Shown: positions 33,632 through 44,796, counted from the first letter of the stretch. The stretch: 64,000 nt of DNA from Acanthochromis polyacanthus (GCF_021347895.1 NC_067117.1:37715567-37779566); one strand, 5' to 3'. The notes: a model not told the origin generated them from the letters alone. A program made the numbers and translations.

Positions 33632-34352
33632 TGTCACGGCGAGCGGGTGGACCCAAGCAGAAAGCCACACTACCAGGGCTGGCTGAATGCAAGTGGTTTA
33701 TTGTTGGGGATGAATAATGGCCAGGATGGGGAAACCAGAGTGCATGAGCGGGGGGTTCCAGGCAGGAGTGGGGGTTCCAGGCAGGAGTGGGGGTTCCAGG
33801 CAGGAGTGGGGGTTCCAGGAAGGAGTGGGGGTTCCAGGAAGGAGTGGGGGTTCCAGGAAGGAGTGGGGGTTCCAGGAAGGAGAGGGGGTTCCAGGCAGGA
33901 GAGGGGGACCAGGCAGGAGTGGGGTTCCCAGACAGCTGGCTGCGTGGAGGCAGGAGAAAACAAACGTGAGGAAGAACAGGGTAGAAACTCAAACAGATAA
34001 TGCAAAAAGGCTGGAGAGCAAACCGAACTGCGTGGTTCTTGGTTAACACTCTGGCAGGGAGTGGAAGGCTGAGCCGGTACTTATTGCAGAGGTGAGTCGT
34101 TAGTGAATGATCGTCAGCTGTCCGGGAGACATGGAGATAGTTGATTGCCTGAGTGGAGTCAGCTTGAGAAGCTAGACTCCACTCAGGCACCGAGCTGCAG
34201 GGGAAAGACAGGGCAGAGGAGCGGATGGGAGACAACCAGACAGAGACAGGGCAGAGGAGCGGATGGGAGACAACCAGACAGACAGAGCAGAGGAGCAGAC
34301 GGGAGACAACCAGACAGACAGACAGACAGGACAGAGGAGCGGAACTGTGACA
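33632..34352 (-). repeat. 5' LTR (right copy, 721 bp)
   Basis: Same ends as the left LTR but expanded by about nine tandem copies of a 19-bp GGTTCCAGGCAGGAGTGGG-type unit (33750-33910) and by repeated GGAGACAACCAGACAGA blocks (34220-34330). For a minus-strand element this is the promoter LTR. Confidence 0.9.
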
Positions 34353-34357
34353 ATGGA

Positions 34358-34585
34358 TGTTGCAGTCACATGTTTGTGGATACAGCGCGGTGGTGTCATG
34401 TCTTCTGTCAAGTACCACGGGAAAATAAATCCTCCCTTCGCAATTTCATCGGGACAAAGTCCTCAGTGTGTTTTAATAATAATTCTGCTGCGCGGTGTTT
34501 TATTCTGACAGTGACATGGATCTGTTTCCTTCCCTGGAGTTTTTCTTGACTAAACATACTGAATAATAAGTTTGACATGAAACGA
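34358..34585 (+). repeat. Dispersed repeat R, copy 1, right part
   Basis: Continues from the right TSD. Matches the reverse complement of about 46810-47053 (TGTTGCAGTCAC, AATAAATCCTC, GCAATTTCATCGGGACAAAG, ATCTGTTTCCTTCCCTGG). Confidence 0.85.
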
Positions 34586-35210
34586 GAAAACTGGAATGAG
34601 TGTTGATTCAGTATCCCTCATAGTTTTCCCCTAGCTGTCATGTCATTCATACTTTCATACTGGGCCAGATCGGCCTTTTGGAATAGCCTCGTGGAGACTT
34701 CATTCCAGCTACACGGCAGCGGTTTGGATTTCTGATTTACTTTGTATGTTGCTTACCGGAGCGCTTTCATTTAGGACCGAAAGTGCGCGCTTCACTCCGC
34801 TTTCATCATTCTGTAACCAATCAGAGCTTGGCTAAATATTAAAGCTGTGCTGCAGCGACCAGACAGAACAGCGACACCAAGTGTGTCTGCATTGAAATTA
34901 TATGTTCCTTCTTGGAAACCAGGGCAGAAAGGTTCACTGTGCCAGATTTATTCAACCTTTTCAAAACACTTTTTGTAATACATTTTAGATGCAGTTTGCA
35001 GATGTTTCTGAAGATGTGTAGTGAATTCTCCTTGTCAATACATTGAATATATACTCCAAAACATCACATAAACAGTCTTCTGGCACAGAAACCTTCATCA
35101 TTCTGAAGGAATTATTTGGTAAATGTTAAACTTTATCCTTTATCAGCAGCAATACTTTCTTTCAAAACAAAATCAATAACAAAGAAAATAAAAACAGGAT
35201 TTTGAACAGT
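34586..35210. other. No gene seen; promoter-like stretch of unknown owner
   Basis: Around 34818-34850 there is CCAATCAGAG followed by CTAAATATTAAAG, resembling a CCAAT box and a TATA-like element. No reading frame follows. I note it but do not assign a promoter. Confidence 0.3.
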
Positions 35211-35214
35211 GTGC

Positions 35215-35885
35215 TTTATTGCAAAATAAAAAAAATCATGAACAGCAGGTTTCAGGCGCCAGCACGAACTGAGCAATTTTCCAGCATTCGGATGAAAGTA
35301 TGTCTACTCAGACCAGGACAGCTGATTTTGAGGTCTTCATATGTCCTAAAAACATCAATTGCAACAACTGCAAACACCATATGCAAATCCATTGTGCCAG
35401 GCCAGTATCCAGTTGTGGACATCTGTGGTATCCACTGGCAGTGACAGTTTTCACAGCTCAGCAGAGGAAGACGAAGGTCATAACGAACTGTTGAGACAAA
35501 CGTTAGTTAAAATCATCAAAATTAGCCAAGGACATGTTTGCACACTAGTTAACATACATTACCATGTATGTTAATGAAAATTATTTTTTGTCCAGCACCG
35601 ACTGACAACATTTCTGGATGGCAGCTGCAAATTCTTCTTGGCAAAGCAAACGGCAGAAGACGAACTATGTAAAAGATAAATTGATAATTGTTGTTTCTAC
35701 CAGGAAGGTACTGGCATATAATACATTATGATGGGACAGAAAAGCAGTATTGTGAAAACACTCCATAAAAATGATTATATACCTTCTTCACACAGTGATG
35801 GCTCACCACTTGCATCTTCTGTTACAACATCAGTTGGAGGAATGTTTTGATAACAGTCCTTGACAACCATGCATCGGTTATTACA
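35215..35885 (-). pseudogene. Possible KDZ-type (Zisupton-like) transposase fragment
   Basis: Minus-strand pieces read CYQNIPPTDVVTEDASGEPS (35860-35790) ending at a GT donor-like site, then EEFAAAIQKCCQSVLDKK (35640-35590), then LSCENCHCQWIPQMSTTGYW, PGTMDLHMVFAVVAIDVFRT and YEDLKISCPGLSRHTFIRML (35460-35300). A reversed polyadenylation signal (TTTATT on +) lies at 35215-35220. The Cys pairs followed by a G-Y-W-P segment and the later PGLSRHTFIRMLE block recall the cysteine-cluster region of KDZ transposases in fish. No catalytic domain is in the window, so this is tentative. Confidence 0.35.
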
Positions 35886-36162
35886 AGCTTATTTGGCGCG
35901 TTATGTTTTTTTAATCTCGTCAATCTAATTTTTAATCTCTAGCTTTACTGTTACTGTATGGCAGTTGCCTTTTTATAAAATCCGTTTTTATGTGTCGGCC
36001 TACTTGTGCTTGAGTTGTTTGGGGTGGAAAGCAAAAGTCAGTCACCCCCTGAAGTGGATATTGATTGGCTGTCACTTTGTTTGGGCTTGTTTAGCATAAA
36101 CTGATAGGCTCCTATTGAAGGTGGGAGGGTCAGGTGAGGAGCAGAAAGATGTGAGAATGGAG

Positions 36163-36294
36163 CAGGCCCGGACTGGCAATCGGGAGAGGCGGGACTTTTC
36201 CCAGTGGCCTGCCTCCTTATTCGCCTGAAAAAAAGTTGATCGGCTTTTTGGCAGACAGGCCAGAGACAGCAGCACTACAAGCCTTACAGAGTAC
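36163..36294 (+). mobile_element. Possible left terminus of a hAT element
   Basis: Begins CAGGCCCGGACTGGCAATCG and contains GGCGGGACTTTTCCCAGTGG. The reverse complement of the right end of the 40420-41177 element (CAGGGCCAGATTGGGAGTC, CCCGGGACTTTTTGGACC) is similar. It could be the left end of the ZBED-like hAT to its right; no matching right end was located. Confidence 0.35.
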
Positions 36295-36303
36295 ATGCCC
36301 ACC

Positions 36304-38013
36304 AAGGGCGTAATTTGCACCGGGGATACGGGGGTCATGACCCCCGCAAAAATCACGTTCAGCTAATGTAACCCCCATAATGTAATCACATTTTTCCAAT
36401 GTATTAAAAGCATTAATTATCTTGTTGATTTTCATTATTATCATTTGCCAACAAAACAGTAGCAAGTTTAATCATCTTAATGTAACCCCCCACACCCCCA
36501 CCGAATACTTGGTATCACCCAACCCGCGGCGCCTCCTCTACGTAACGTTCATTTTTCCCTGACCCTGTATATTTGACATGGATGGAGACAGAAGAGCCGT
36601 CAAGAAATGAAAAGAGCGCGAAAAGGACAAACAACAATTCTTCATTGTTGGTCGACACCAACAACTTAAAAAAAAGGAAATATCTTGACCAAAAAGAGGT
36701 AAAATAGCCTACCTGTCTTGTTAAGTTAGCTGATGATTTGTGACTGGAGTTGGTTTGAGCTTGTCCTGTGAGGTACAGCCAGAGAGTGTCGGGGATGTAC
36801 TGTGTAGGACCAATGTCAGTTTTCACTGAATTGTAACTTAAAGGGCTGTTTGCTGACTTTGCTCCAATACACAGTGATGGATGGCGGCGTAGTTAAACTA
36901 CATTTCTCGGGGGAACCGGGCAGGTCGTAACGTCGCTGTTTTCCACATAAAATATCTTTTCAGTAGTGAAGCTATTTTACTGATCAAACAACGCAATACC
37001 ATACATTTTTCCAGGGATTTCTAAATCCTGAAGGAACAGGAATGTCGGCGTTGGCCTGAAGCGGTAACCATGGTGACAACAGACGCTCTGCTGCAGCAGG
37101 GTGGCTGCAGAGCGCGCAGCCGGTGACAGTGACAGAGGAGGGGAAGAGAAGTACTTCATCTCGTGAATCTTGACAAAATTTGGGAAATACCTGAATGTAT
37201 TTATTTCCTCAAATTGTTCTTTGACATTACTGTTAATTTTTAAACGGGCTGATACCATTTTAACATTAACAAAGCATTTTTTTATACCAGGTTCAAGAAT
37301 ATGATTGCCAAACAGGCCATGAAAGAGAGGCAGGTGACCTGAGGGGGAGAAGCACAGTCGCAGATGAGGAGAGAGAGAGAGGAGGTGACAGAGGAGGTGC
37401 AACAGTTGAGCAAGAGAGAGGAGGAGGAGGTGACACAGGAAGTCCAGGTGATGGAGGATCATCAGGTGACCAAAGAGAGGGAGAGAGAGCACAGGGAAAG
37501 GCAGCAGAGGAGGCACAAATGACCAGGTAACATACCTTAGCCCTTGTACTGTGTTAGCTTTCTCTATACATGCTCCACACCAGAATAGAGGTGCAAGCTG
37601 CACTCCAGTGTGCCACCCTGTATTGTGTGATGTATTGAGTGTTGCCATGAATTGTGCATAAGACATTTTCTGTTTGTACTTTAGTTGTGTCAGTACAGTA
37701 ATGCAATTGATTAATCTTTAAAGTTCTTGATTTTTCTTTTCATAGATAGTTGACATAAACCCAAAATCAATTAAGTGGAAGCTGCTACGGTCTTGTTAGC
37801 TAGTACTTAAACACAATAGGAATTAATTGGTCATTGTTGCATAAATACATAAGTACACAGCTGCAACAACTTCAAGTAAATCACCAATGTATTTCTAATA
37901 CAGGCATGCCAAATTACCACGACTCCTTTTACAAAAGTAAACGATTCAGTAAATACCAGTAAACAGGCACAGAGTTTAACCCCCCCAATGGAAGACCCAA
38001 AGTTACGCCCTTT
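36304..38013. mobile_element. 1.7-kb TIR element with 9-bp TSD
   Basis: Left end AAGGGCGTAATTTGC and right end AAAGTTACGCCCTTT are inverted. ATGCCCACC occurs directly outside both ends (36295-36303, 38014-38022). Near the left end is the palindrome GGGGGTCATGACCCCC, and a C-rich tract lies near the right end. No transposase recognised. A 9-bp duplication is typical of Mutator-type elements, but the exact ends could shift by one base, so 8 bp (hAT or P) is not excluded. Confidence 0.65.
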
Positions 38014-38205
38014 ATGCCCACCCTCCTGTCACTCACACAAAGCAAGTGCTCTGAGCTCTAAATCAGAAGGATAGGGATTGGTCAAAGTGACATTTTTTTA
38101 GAAGAAACGTGCCATGATTGGTTAGTTGCTTTATGGCCCGCCCCTTCATAGCGACAGCGGGGAAGCATGCACTGCAGAGCGGTGATATGAGAGTGAGGCG
38201 AGAGA

Positions 38206-38487
38206 GTGGAAGGAGCGAAGATTATGGAGCACCCTGAGAAAGCTGGCGGCAAAAAACGAGAAAAGACGAAGAGAAAAGGTGGACATGAGAGGGAGATGGA
38301 GAAGGATAAAAGGTTGCTCGAGGAGGAAGGGGCAAAGTGTTATAAAATAACACACATGTTTCATCAACCCCCGCCCAGGTCCAGCAGTGTACAGTTGAAA
38401 ATAAATGATGGTGCTACTTCAAGTAAGTTTACAAACGGTCGGTTCTTCTCACAAATGCATCATCAGACTTCAAAGGCCAAAATATAA
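38206..38487 (+). pseudogene. Lys/Glu-rich ORF, possibly N terminus of a hAT transposase
   Basis: Frame from the ATG at 38224 encodes a basic-acidic start (KAGGKKREKTKRKGGHERE, LLEEEGAKCYKITHMF). A similar start (ERKGGAEKLREKRRKALKAS, TITEMF) is encoded at 40918-41030 inside the smaller hAT element. No catalytic part follows. Confidence 0.3.
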
Positions 38488-40419
38488 TAAAAAATGATTG
38501 GTATATTATTGATTTGCTTGGCTATATTAGAGAACTGTTTCATTTTGTCAGTTGCAACTTGACTTACAATTTTCAGTTATAAAATGAACATTGGTGTTTG
38601 CATATACTATTAGCTATGACCAGCTGACATCTAAATGATTTGCTGACAAAATAATATATATTTTTTTTAATTCCACGTTATATAAATAATAGGAAAAGGA
38701 AAACATTGGAAAAATTGGTGAGGGTAGTGAAGAAATTACAGAAGAGAAAAGTACTGGACTGTATTGAGCTGTCGTTATGGTTGTGTTTAATAGACTTACT
38801 GTCTGTTTAGTAGTGTTGTAATTGCTATAACATAACTGTAAAAGGCATATTTTTGGAAGGAAAAAAGACAAACTAGACTCCAGGAGAGCACCCCACGTAT
38901 GAGTAAGTCTGCGACAGACAGGCTGACGAATGTTCTTGCCAAGTGGATAGCGATGAACTGCAGGCCGATAAACATAGTGGAAGATGAGGGGTTAACTCAG
39001 GTGTTGCAAACTGTGTGCAATGACGCATCATACAAGCCACCGTGCAGGACTACAGTGACGAACAAAATCAGCAAGATGTACGATAAGATGATAAATGCAC
39101 CGAACAGTTTCTCAAAGTGGCAAATGACTGGGGAATTGAAAACAAAATATCCACTATCGGTACAGACAGCGCAGCAAACATGCTGGCTGCTATGAGAGCC
39201 CTTCTATACGAGCACATCACCTGCAATGCTCACATTCTCCAGAGGACCATCACGGTCTGCCTCGATGGTAGTGGGTTTGCTAGTGTACTAGCCAAGTGCC
39301 ACAAGATTGTTGGACATTTTAAACAGAGCCCTGCAAGTACCACAGAACTTAACCAGCAACAAGTAGCCCGTGGAAAAGAGAGCGAGCAACTTATACAGGA
39401 TGTACCGACCAGGTGGAATTCAACTCTCGCCATGGTTTCAGGCCTCCTACGCAACCGAGAAGCTGTCCAGGCTACGTTGGACCAACAGAACAACCACAGA
39501 TTGGTCCTGCCAACCAAAGCTGAGTGGGGGAAACTGCAGAGGCTGGAGGTCCTGCTTGAACCATGCAGGTAAGCCAAAATAAACACCTGTCCACTTCAAT
39601 GAAATAAACCACTGTCACATGCGTAATCTAAAAATAATGATCATTAGGTAGCTTCTTTTAAGGACAATTATATTGAAAATCAGTTACACTTTTGTTTAAA
39701 TATCCAGCTAAGTTGACTTTGCAAACCCATCCACCTCTGCAGGTATGTGACTGAGCTGCTGGGTGGTGAGGCCTACGTCTCTTGCTCTGTAGTGCTGCCT
39801 GCTTTTCGCCATCTGGACCGTGTCATGGACATCACTGATGATGATCCTGCCTACGTGGTTAAGTTCAAGAATGCCTTCCAGAGTGACCTAGCAGCCCGGC
39901 GAGCTGATGCCAACGAAACATGGTTCAAGGTGGCCACAGCACTGGATCGACATTTTAAGGATTTGAAATGTATTCCAGGAGAACAGAGGGAACAGGTAAA
40001 GACTATAAGGATAAACTGGACTGTTGAGTCCAATTTATCAAATTAAATCAAACTTTATATAGCACTTATCACACATAAGAAATGCAACACAAAGTGCTTA
40101 ACAAAATAAAATAAAATGGCCCACTGCATTTAGTATTAATGACATCCACCCATCCATGTATTCATTTATTCATTCAGGTGTGGACCAGTCTGGAGAACAT
40201 GCTCCAAGCAGCAGAGCCCAGAAGAGGAGCTCTTCTCCAGCCCTACACAGAGGATGATGAACCAGCTCAAAAGAAGAGGAGGAGGGCTCTCCTACTGGGG
40301 TCTGATTCTGAAGAAGAAGATGGAATGGAGTCTGGAGAGCTGCGGCGCTACAGAGCAGAACCCAGCATCAGTATTGATGACTGTCCCCTTCAGTGGTGGT
40401 ATGCTCACTCAGGAGCCTA

Positions 40420-41177
40420 CAGGGGCGAATTGAACATTATTTCATTCGGTCGTTTGACTGAAGGGCCGGTCCACATCTGGGCCAGTCCACATCTGGGCCG
40501 GTGCGCTGCTATTTATTAAATAATTTTGTTTAGTGGGTGCCCAGCGCCCGTATAGCTCATCGGGTTAAGCAGGCGACCCATGTACAGGGGCTGGTCTCTG
40601 ACGCAGTGGCCCAGGTTTGATTCCTGCCTGCGGCCCTTTGCTGCATGTCTTCCCCCTACTCTTCTCCCCATTTCCTGTCACTCTTCACTGCAACTATCAC
40701 AAAAAATAATAATAAGTTTGTTTATTTATCCATATGCGGCCGAATGGGATGAGCGTCCAACCATTCATCAGCCCTGTACAGGCACGCAGGCACACAGGCC
40801 CACATGCGTCACACCACACACACGCTCAGCCCCGCCGTCAGGTGACAGCTCTGGGCTGAGTAGAGTTTAGACTTGATATCGCGGTGTGTGCAGTAAAGCC
40901 CAGCCAGGCAGTTGGAGATGGAGAAGAACGTCAAAGAACGTAAAGGAGGGGCTGAAAAGCTCAGAGAAAAGAGAAGAAAAGCTCTCAAAGCATCGGCCGG
41001 ACAGAGTAAAACAATAACAGAAATGTTTGCTGTAGCCGCTGCCGGTCCATCACAGGCACAGGGCAGGGGCCACCGGTTGATGAAGAGGCTGAGCCAACAA
41101 GCGAGGATGAGGATGCACAGGTGGGCTGGTCTGGTCCAAAAAGTCCCGGGCCGAATTTGACTCCCAATCTGGCCCTG
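40420..41177. mobile_element. Non-autonomous hAT element (758 bp) in the ZBED-like gene
   Basis: Starts CAGGGGCGAATTG and ends CAATCTGGCCCTG (inverted). GGAGCCTA is duplicated exactly (40412-40419, 41178-41185), and the interrupted reading frame continues across it. It retains a short Lys-rich frame at 40912-41160 that may be the start of its parent's transposase, and it carries a SINE. Confidence 0.9.
40533..40716 (+). mobile_element. tRNA-derived SINE (family S), copy 1
   Basis: GCGCCCGTATAGCTCATCGG, then GGTTAAGCAGGCGACCC, GGGGCTGGTCTCTGACGCAG, GATTCCTGCCTGC, TTCCCCCTACTCTTCTCCCC and an A-rich end. TTTGTTTA may be the target duplication (40525-40532, 40717-40724). Same family as 44612-44796. 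Confidence 0.82.
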
Positions 41178-41372
41178 GGAGCCTATGAACGGCTGTCAGC
41201 CCTAGCACGCAAGTACTTTGCCTCCCCGGCAACCTCCGTACCTTGTGAGAGACTGTTTAGCCTCGCAGGCCACATAGTGCAACAGAAAAGGGCAGCCTTG
41301 CTCCCAGAAAATGTGACCAAACTGGTCTGTCTGAGCGACTGGCTGAGGAGGAAAGGCATGAGTTCAGCATAG

Positions 41373-42640
41373 CTGCTATGTCCTCTGTAGCCTACGAGAA
41401 GTGATAGCTTGTTTTTTCAGCACTTTATTTTGTGATGATGAACACTGTTATTTTTGATGAGCTGTGATTGATTGGTCTGCTTTATTTATTTTATATTATC
41501 TGAAATAGAGGAAAAGCAACAAGTTCTGTGTTAAATACTTGAATTGCTCAGAAAAATGTCCTGTTTCTGGATGTGTTTACTAACATCATTTTTTTATGGA
41601 CCTGATGTTTTATTTTTATTTTAGAATTATTTGGAGATTGGCAAAAGAACACAGCAATTCCCTCTAGTGGTCAAACCAAAAGATTTCAGACAGCACTTTG
41701 GACTAGTCTCTAATACAGTGGAATGTAAATGGTTAGGAGAACTACACCTGTTCAAGTCTGTTAAAAACAATAAATGACTATATAAAGCTACTTTTTGTTA
41801 TTTATTAATATGCCACAATAATGTAATGAATTTAAATGGAAATGCTTTAATTTGAGGGCTTTTCTCAGCAATTTTTGAGGTGAGATTAAAAAAAAGAGAT
41901 GAATTAATTAATTACAGATATAATTAATTCTCTCAAATTTTTTAATCTATTGACAGCACTATTAATAATATATATTTTTGATACTTTCTCTAAAAAAGCT
42001 TCAGGTGTAGCTGCCGGAAAAGAGCCTGCAAGTCACATGGTGGGACATGTGAACATAGTTCAAGGAAGCAAGTGCTGAAACAGAGGTGGCAAAAGAAAAC
42101 GTCAAACTACAGGTATGTAGTACATGTTTTAATGTCAATCCAATTATGTCTTATTATTTGCTGAGTCAGTGAAAGTTATCTTGTAGAGCAATGTTTGTAT
42201 TATTTCAATGCGGAGATATTGGTGCAGTGTCATTTCTTTACATTTGGATGTATTGCACAGTTAGATTCCATTGAGTTTCCATACCACATTACATTGCTGT
42301 TAAGGTGTCTGAATAATTCAGTGAGGGTTTGATCATGTACTACTATAAGGCTGTGTATAAAAAGAAAATCAAGCCTGTTACAGTGTTGCTCTAGTCCCCT
42401 CTGTTAAATGGCATCAAAACAATGTTCAACGTGAACAAATCATGAGTGTTGACATTGCACTCACAACACTACCTCTCAACTGTTCTAATTTTGATCTATT
42501 TAGGAGAACAATGTGATGAGTGCACCGAGAGATCAAATACAGGGAGCTTTCCTTTTTCAAAGATTATTGGATGGACAGAAGGCAAAGTAAGTTTAGCAAA
42601 CAGCTTTTTATTTTCTAATGAGCCAATCTATGGTATTTAA
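41373..42640. other. No gene seen
   Basis: 3' flank of the hAT pseudogene, then AT-rich sequence. A cysteine- and lysine-rich stretch at 42008-42115 (CSCRKRACKSHGGTCEH in one frame) ends at a donor-like CAGGTATGT, and an acceptor-like TTTAGGAG lies near 42503. This looks like a decayed exon pair but I cannot identify it. Confidence 0.35.
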
Positions 42641-42653
42641 GGTGAAGAGTCTG

Positions 42654-43124
42654 TCCGCTTCGGGGAAGGTCATCGGTGCTCTGTGTGGTGTTGTATCGAC
42701 GCTGGAGACGGTAAATGGTGGTGATGTTGACATTAAAGTGACGGGCAATGTCTCGGACAGACTCTCCAGCTTGCAGACGTCTGATGGCTTGGTTCCTCTC
42801 AATTTGGTTTAAGCGTGGCATAGTTAAACAGCAAGTGAAATGCCTATGATCTTGAATGAAATTTATACCCACTGAAGGTGTCGATAAATCGTGCGTATTC
42901 AATTGCACGTGCAAAGTGTGAATCATGTCCACATCATCAATGCATTGGTGTATTGCGACGATTCGTTTTCCGTTTTCCGTTTTCACACCAACCTTACAAA
43001 ATGCAACAGAAAATGTTAAGAACACACCATGCACCACAAAGTACCAAATGCATTTTTGTTTTGGGAAACCAAATTTAATTTTTCATCGGTAAAAGAAACT
43101 TGCGTTTCTTTTGCGTGTGAGTAT
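42654..43124 (-). pseudogene. Tc1/mariner-type transposase fragment (DNA-binding end)
   Basis: From the ATG at 42821 the minus strand encodes MPRLNQIERNQAIRRLQAGE, then DIARHFNVNITTIYRLQRRY and DDLPRSG. This is the first helix-turn-helix of a Tc1-like transposase (compare the recognition-helix pattern VNITTIYRL). Similarity is lost after PRSG. Upstream to 43124 is probably the element's 5' UTR and terminal repeat (GAAACTTGCGTTTCTTTTGC). The right-hand neighbour is TIR element copy 3. Confidence 0.75.
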
Positions 43125-43444
43125 ATATGTAATGGCTGAACTGAAAAGATTCCCTGGCCTCTGGACCTAAATGTAGCCTGCAACTAAAATTGCAGGCTAC
43201 ATTTGTAAGAAGCCTTTTGCAGTGTTTTGTTTTTTTCAGATCAAATATTCTCTATCAATGGCACATGTTTTGACGCTGACAATAAAGTAGGCCACACGAA
43301 AATCGGTTGAGAAAAGAGCAAATTATGATTTATTTTCAATGTACATGCATTGCTTTGAATGGGAACTCTGACTCTTCCAAGATGGCCGCCACATAGGCAC
43401 GTCTATTAGCCGGCTGCTGGCGTATCTACTCTTCATGTCTATGG
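43125..43444. mobile_element. Unclassified TIR element, copy 3 (right end only)
   Basis: Matches 3445-3745 of copy 1 (ATGTAATGGCTGAACTGAAA, TTCCCTGGCCTCTGGACC, ATTAGCCGGCTGCT) and ends with the shared terminus GCGTATCTACTCTTCATGTC. About 240 bp present in copy 1 between GGCTGCT and the terminus are missing here. Confidence 0.75.
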
Positions 43445-44598
43445 GACCAAAATTGTATGAACTTCGGGCAGCCAAATAACTCATAATGCATTTCACCCTG
43501 ACCAGTGGTCAAAGGCCGAGGAGGAAACTTTCACAGGTAAGAGAAGATTTTTTTGGGGAATACTACTGTTATGATACAAAATATAGCTTTCAGATTATTT
43601 CAGGTGAAAAAGTAGTTTAAAGTGTAAACGTCAAGTATGTGGTCAGTTTATCCAGATAAAACCTGTTTAAAAATTTACTGTAACGGTTTTGGAGATGTGA
43701 GGCTCCAGTCAAAATGGCTATGAGCGGCCAGTCAGCCTCACTGTAGCCGCTGAGAGCAGCCTGATGTTGGCAAGACTTTTAGAAATGTGCCGCTGGCTCT
43801 GACGGTTCTATATCGGTTAAACGGGGATATAAGTACTATTACGTTTTTCTAATGGTCACACTTTGGCCTCATAGTGTATTTTTTTTTAATTGTTCAGAGA
43901 AAAATGGGCTTGAAAGAAGCTGAAGTTAATATTCATAACATCATATTTTTAATGTTTTGCTCGATCGCTGACTATGTGCTTCTGAATCATTTTTATCTTC
44001 ATTACCTGTAGTACAACTTTGTTCTATTCTTATGACTGTTACTGTGCATTAAAAATAACATTTAAGCAATATTATATTCCAGGGACATCTCAAGAAACCC
44101 AGATCCTCACTGACTGCTGGGAGACTCCACAGACAGAACATCAGCAGCTCCATCTTCAGCATCTGGACCAGCAGGATGCTGTTCATAGAAACTGAAGGAT
44201 AGAAAATGCTGAATTGTATTTAAGCATTTTGCAATTAAATATTATTCAACTGTGTTCACAAAATGAATTGAATTGTTGAAGCCAGAAGTAAATGTTGCTC
44301 TAATCAGACCTGTTTGATCAGATGCTGCTGATATTTGAAAAGGTTTCTGTTTTATGACCTGACAGGCAGAAGAAGAGCTCACCTGTGGGAGCTCACCTTT
44401 ATTGAGGTTCTGAGTACAGTAGTTGACATGAAATATTCTCTCATTAATCACTGATGATGTTCAGCATCCAGAAGTCCTGGTGATCACATTAAAGTGTAGT
44501 GATGTTTGTTTATCTGTCAGACTATAAACCTGTGGATGATGGAGGACAAACAGCAGGTATGTATGTGGATTGTAGACGAATGTATTTTATTAATGTTA
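43445..44598. other. No gene seen
   Basis: AT-rich. Short exon-like pieces (44080-44190 with CACAGACAGAACATCAGCAG; 44520-44555 ending AGCAGGTATGT) resemble decayed exons, but no family is recognised. Confidence 0.35.
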
Positions 44599-44611
44599 AG
44601 AATAAAACTGT

Positions 44612-44796
44612 TGGGGCGCCCGTATAGCTCATCGGGTTAAGCAGATGAGGGTGACCCATGTACAGGGGCTGGTCTCTGACACAGTGGCCCGGGATCGATT
44701 CCTGCCCGCCACCCTTTGCTCCATGTCTTCCCCCTACTCTTCCGCCCGTTTCCTGTCAGTCTTAACTGTTACTATCAAAATAAAAAGGCAAAAAAG
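44612..44796 (+). mobile_element. tRNA-derived SINE (family S), copy 2, with 13-bp TSD
   Basis: GGGGCGCCCGTATAGCTCAT followed by the same blocks as the 40533 copy (TACAGGGGCTGGTCTCTGAC, TTCCCCCTACTCTTC) and an A-rich tail. AGAATAAAACTGT is present on both sides (44599-44611, 44797-44809). Confidence 0.9.

Larger units (their letters stand above)
30763..34352 (-). mobile_element. Non-autonomous LTR retrotransposon with 5-bp TSD
   Basis: Two direct LTRs (30763-31252 and 33632-34352) start TGTCACGGCGAGCGGGTGG and end GAACTGTGACA. ATGGA flanks the whole element (30758-30762, 34353-34357). A polypyrimidine stretch GTACCCCCCCTC right after the left LTR is the polypurine tract read from the minus strand, which sets the orientation. 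The interior (about 2.4 kb) has one long ORF and no RT, integrase or protease, so it depends on a partner element. No primer-binding site could be assigned with confidence. Confidence 0.88.
38899..41372 (+). pseudogene. ZBED-like hAT transposase pseudogene with two introns, interrupted
   Basis: 38899-39090 encodes LAKWIAMNCRPINIVEDEGL. After a deletion and frameshift, 39117-39568 encodes GTDSAANMLAAM, CNAHILQRT and DVPTRWNSTLAM, the signature blocks of hAT transposases related to ZBED proteins. Intron 1 is 39569-39742 (GT..AG, CR|YVTELL). 39743-39995 encodes LPAFRHLDRVMDITDDD. Intron 2 is 39996-40177. 40178-40419 encodes the acidic, basic linker up to WWYAHSGAY. A hAT element fills 40420-41185. 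The C-terminal dimerisation domain follows in 41186-41372 (RKYFASPATSVPCERLFSLA). Loss of the catalytic middle and the insertion make it dead. Confidence 0.85.

Noticed and set aside
34818..34860. CCAAT/TATA-like promoter
   Set aside because: No open frame or exon follows, and the motifs are short enough to occur by chance in AT-rich DNA.
40533..40620. tRNA gene
   Set aside because: Same reasoning: head of a SINE that recurs at 44612 with the same downstream body.
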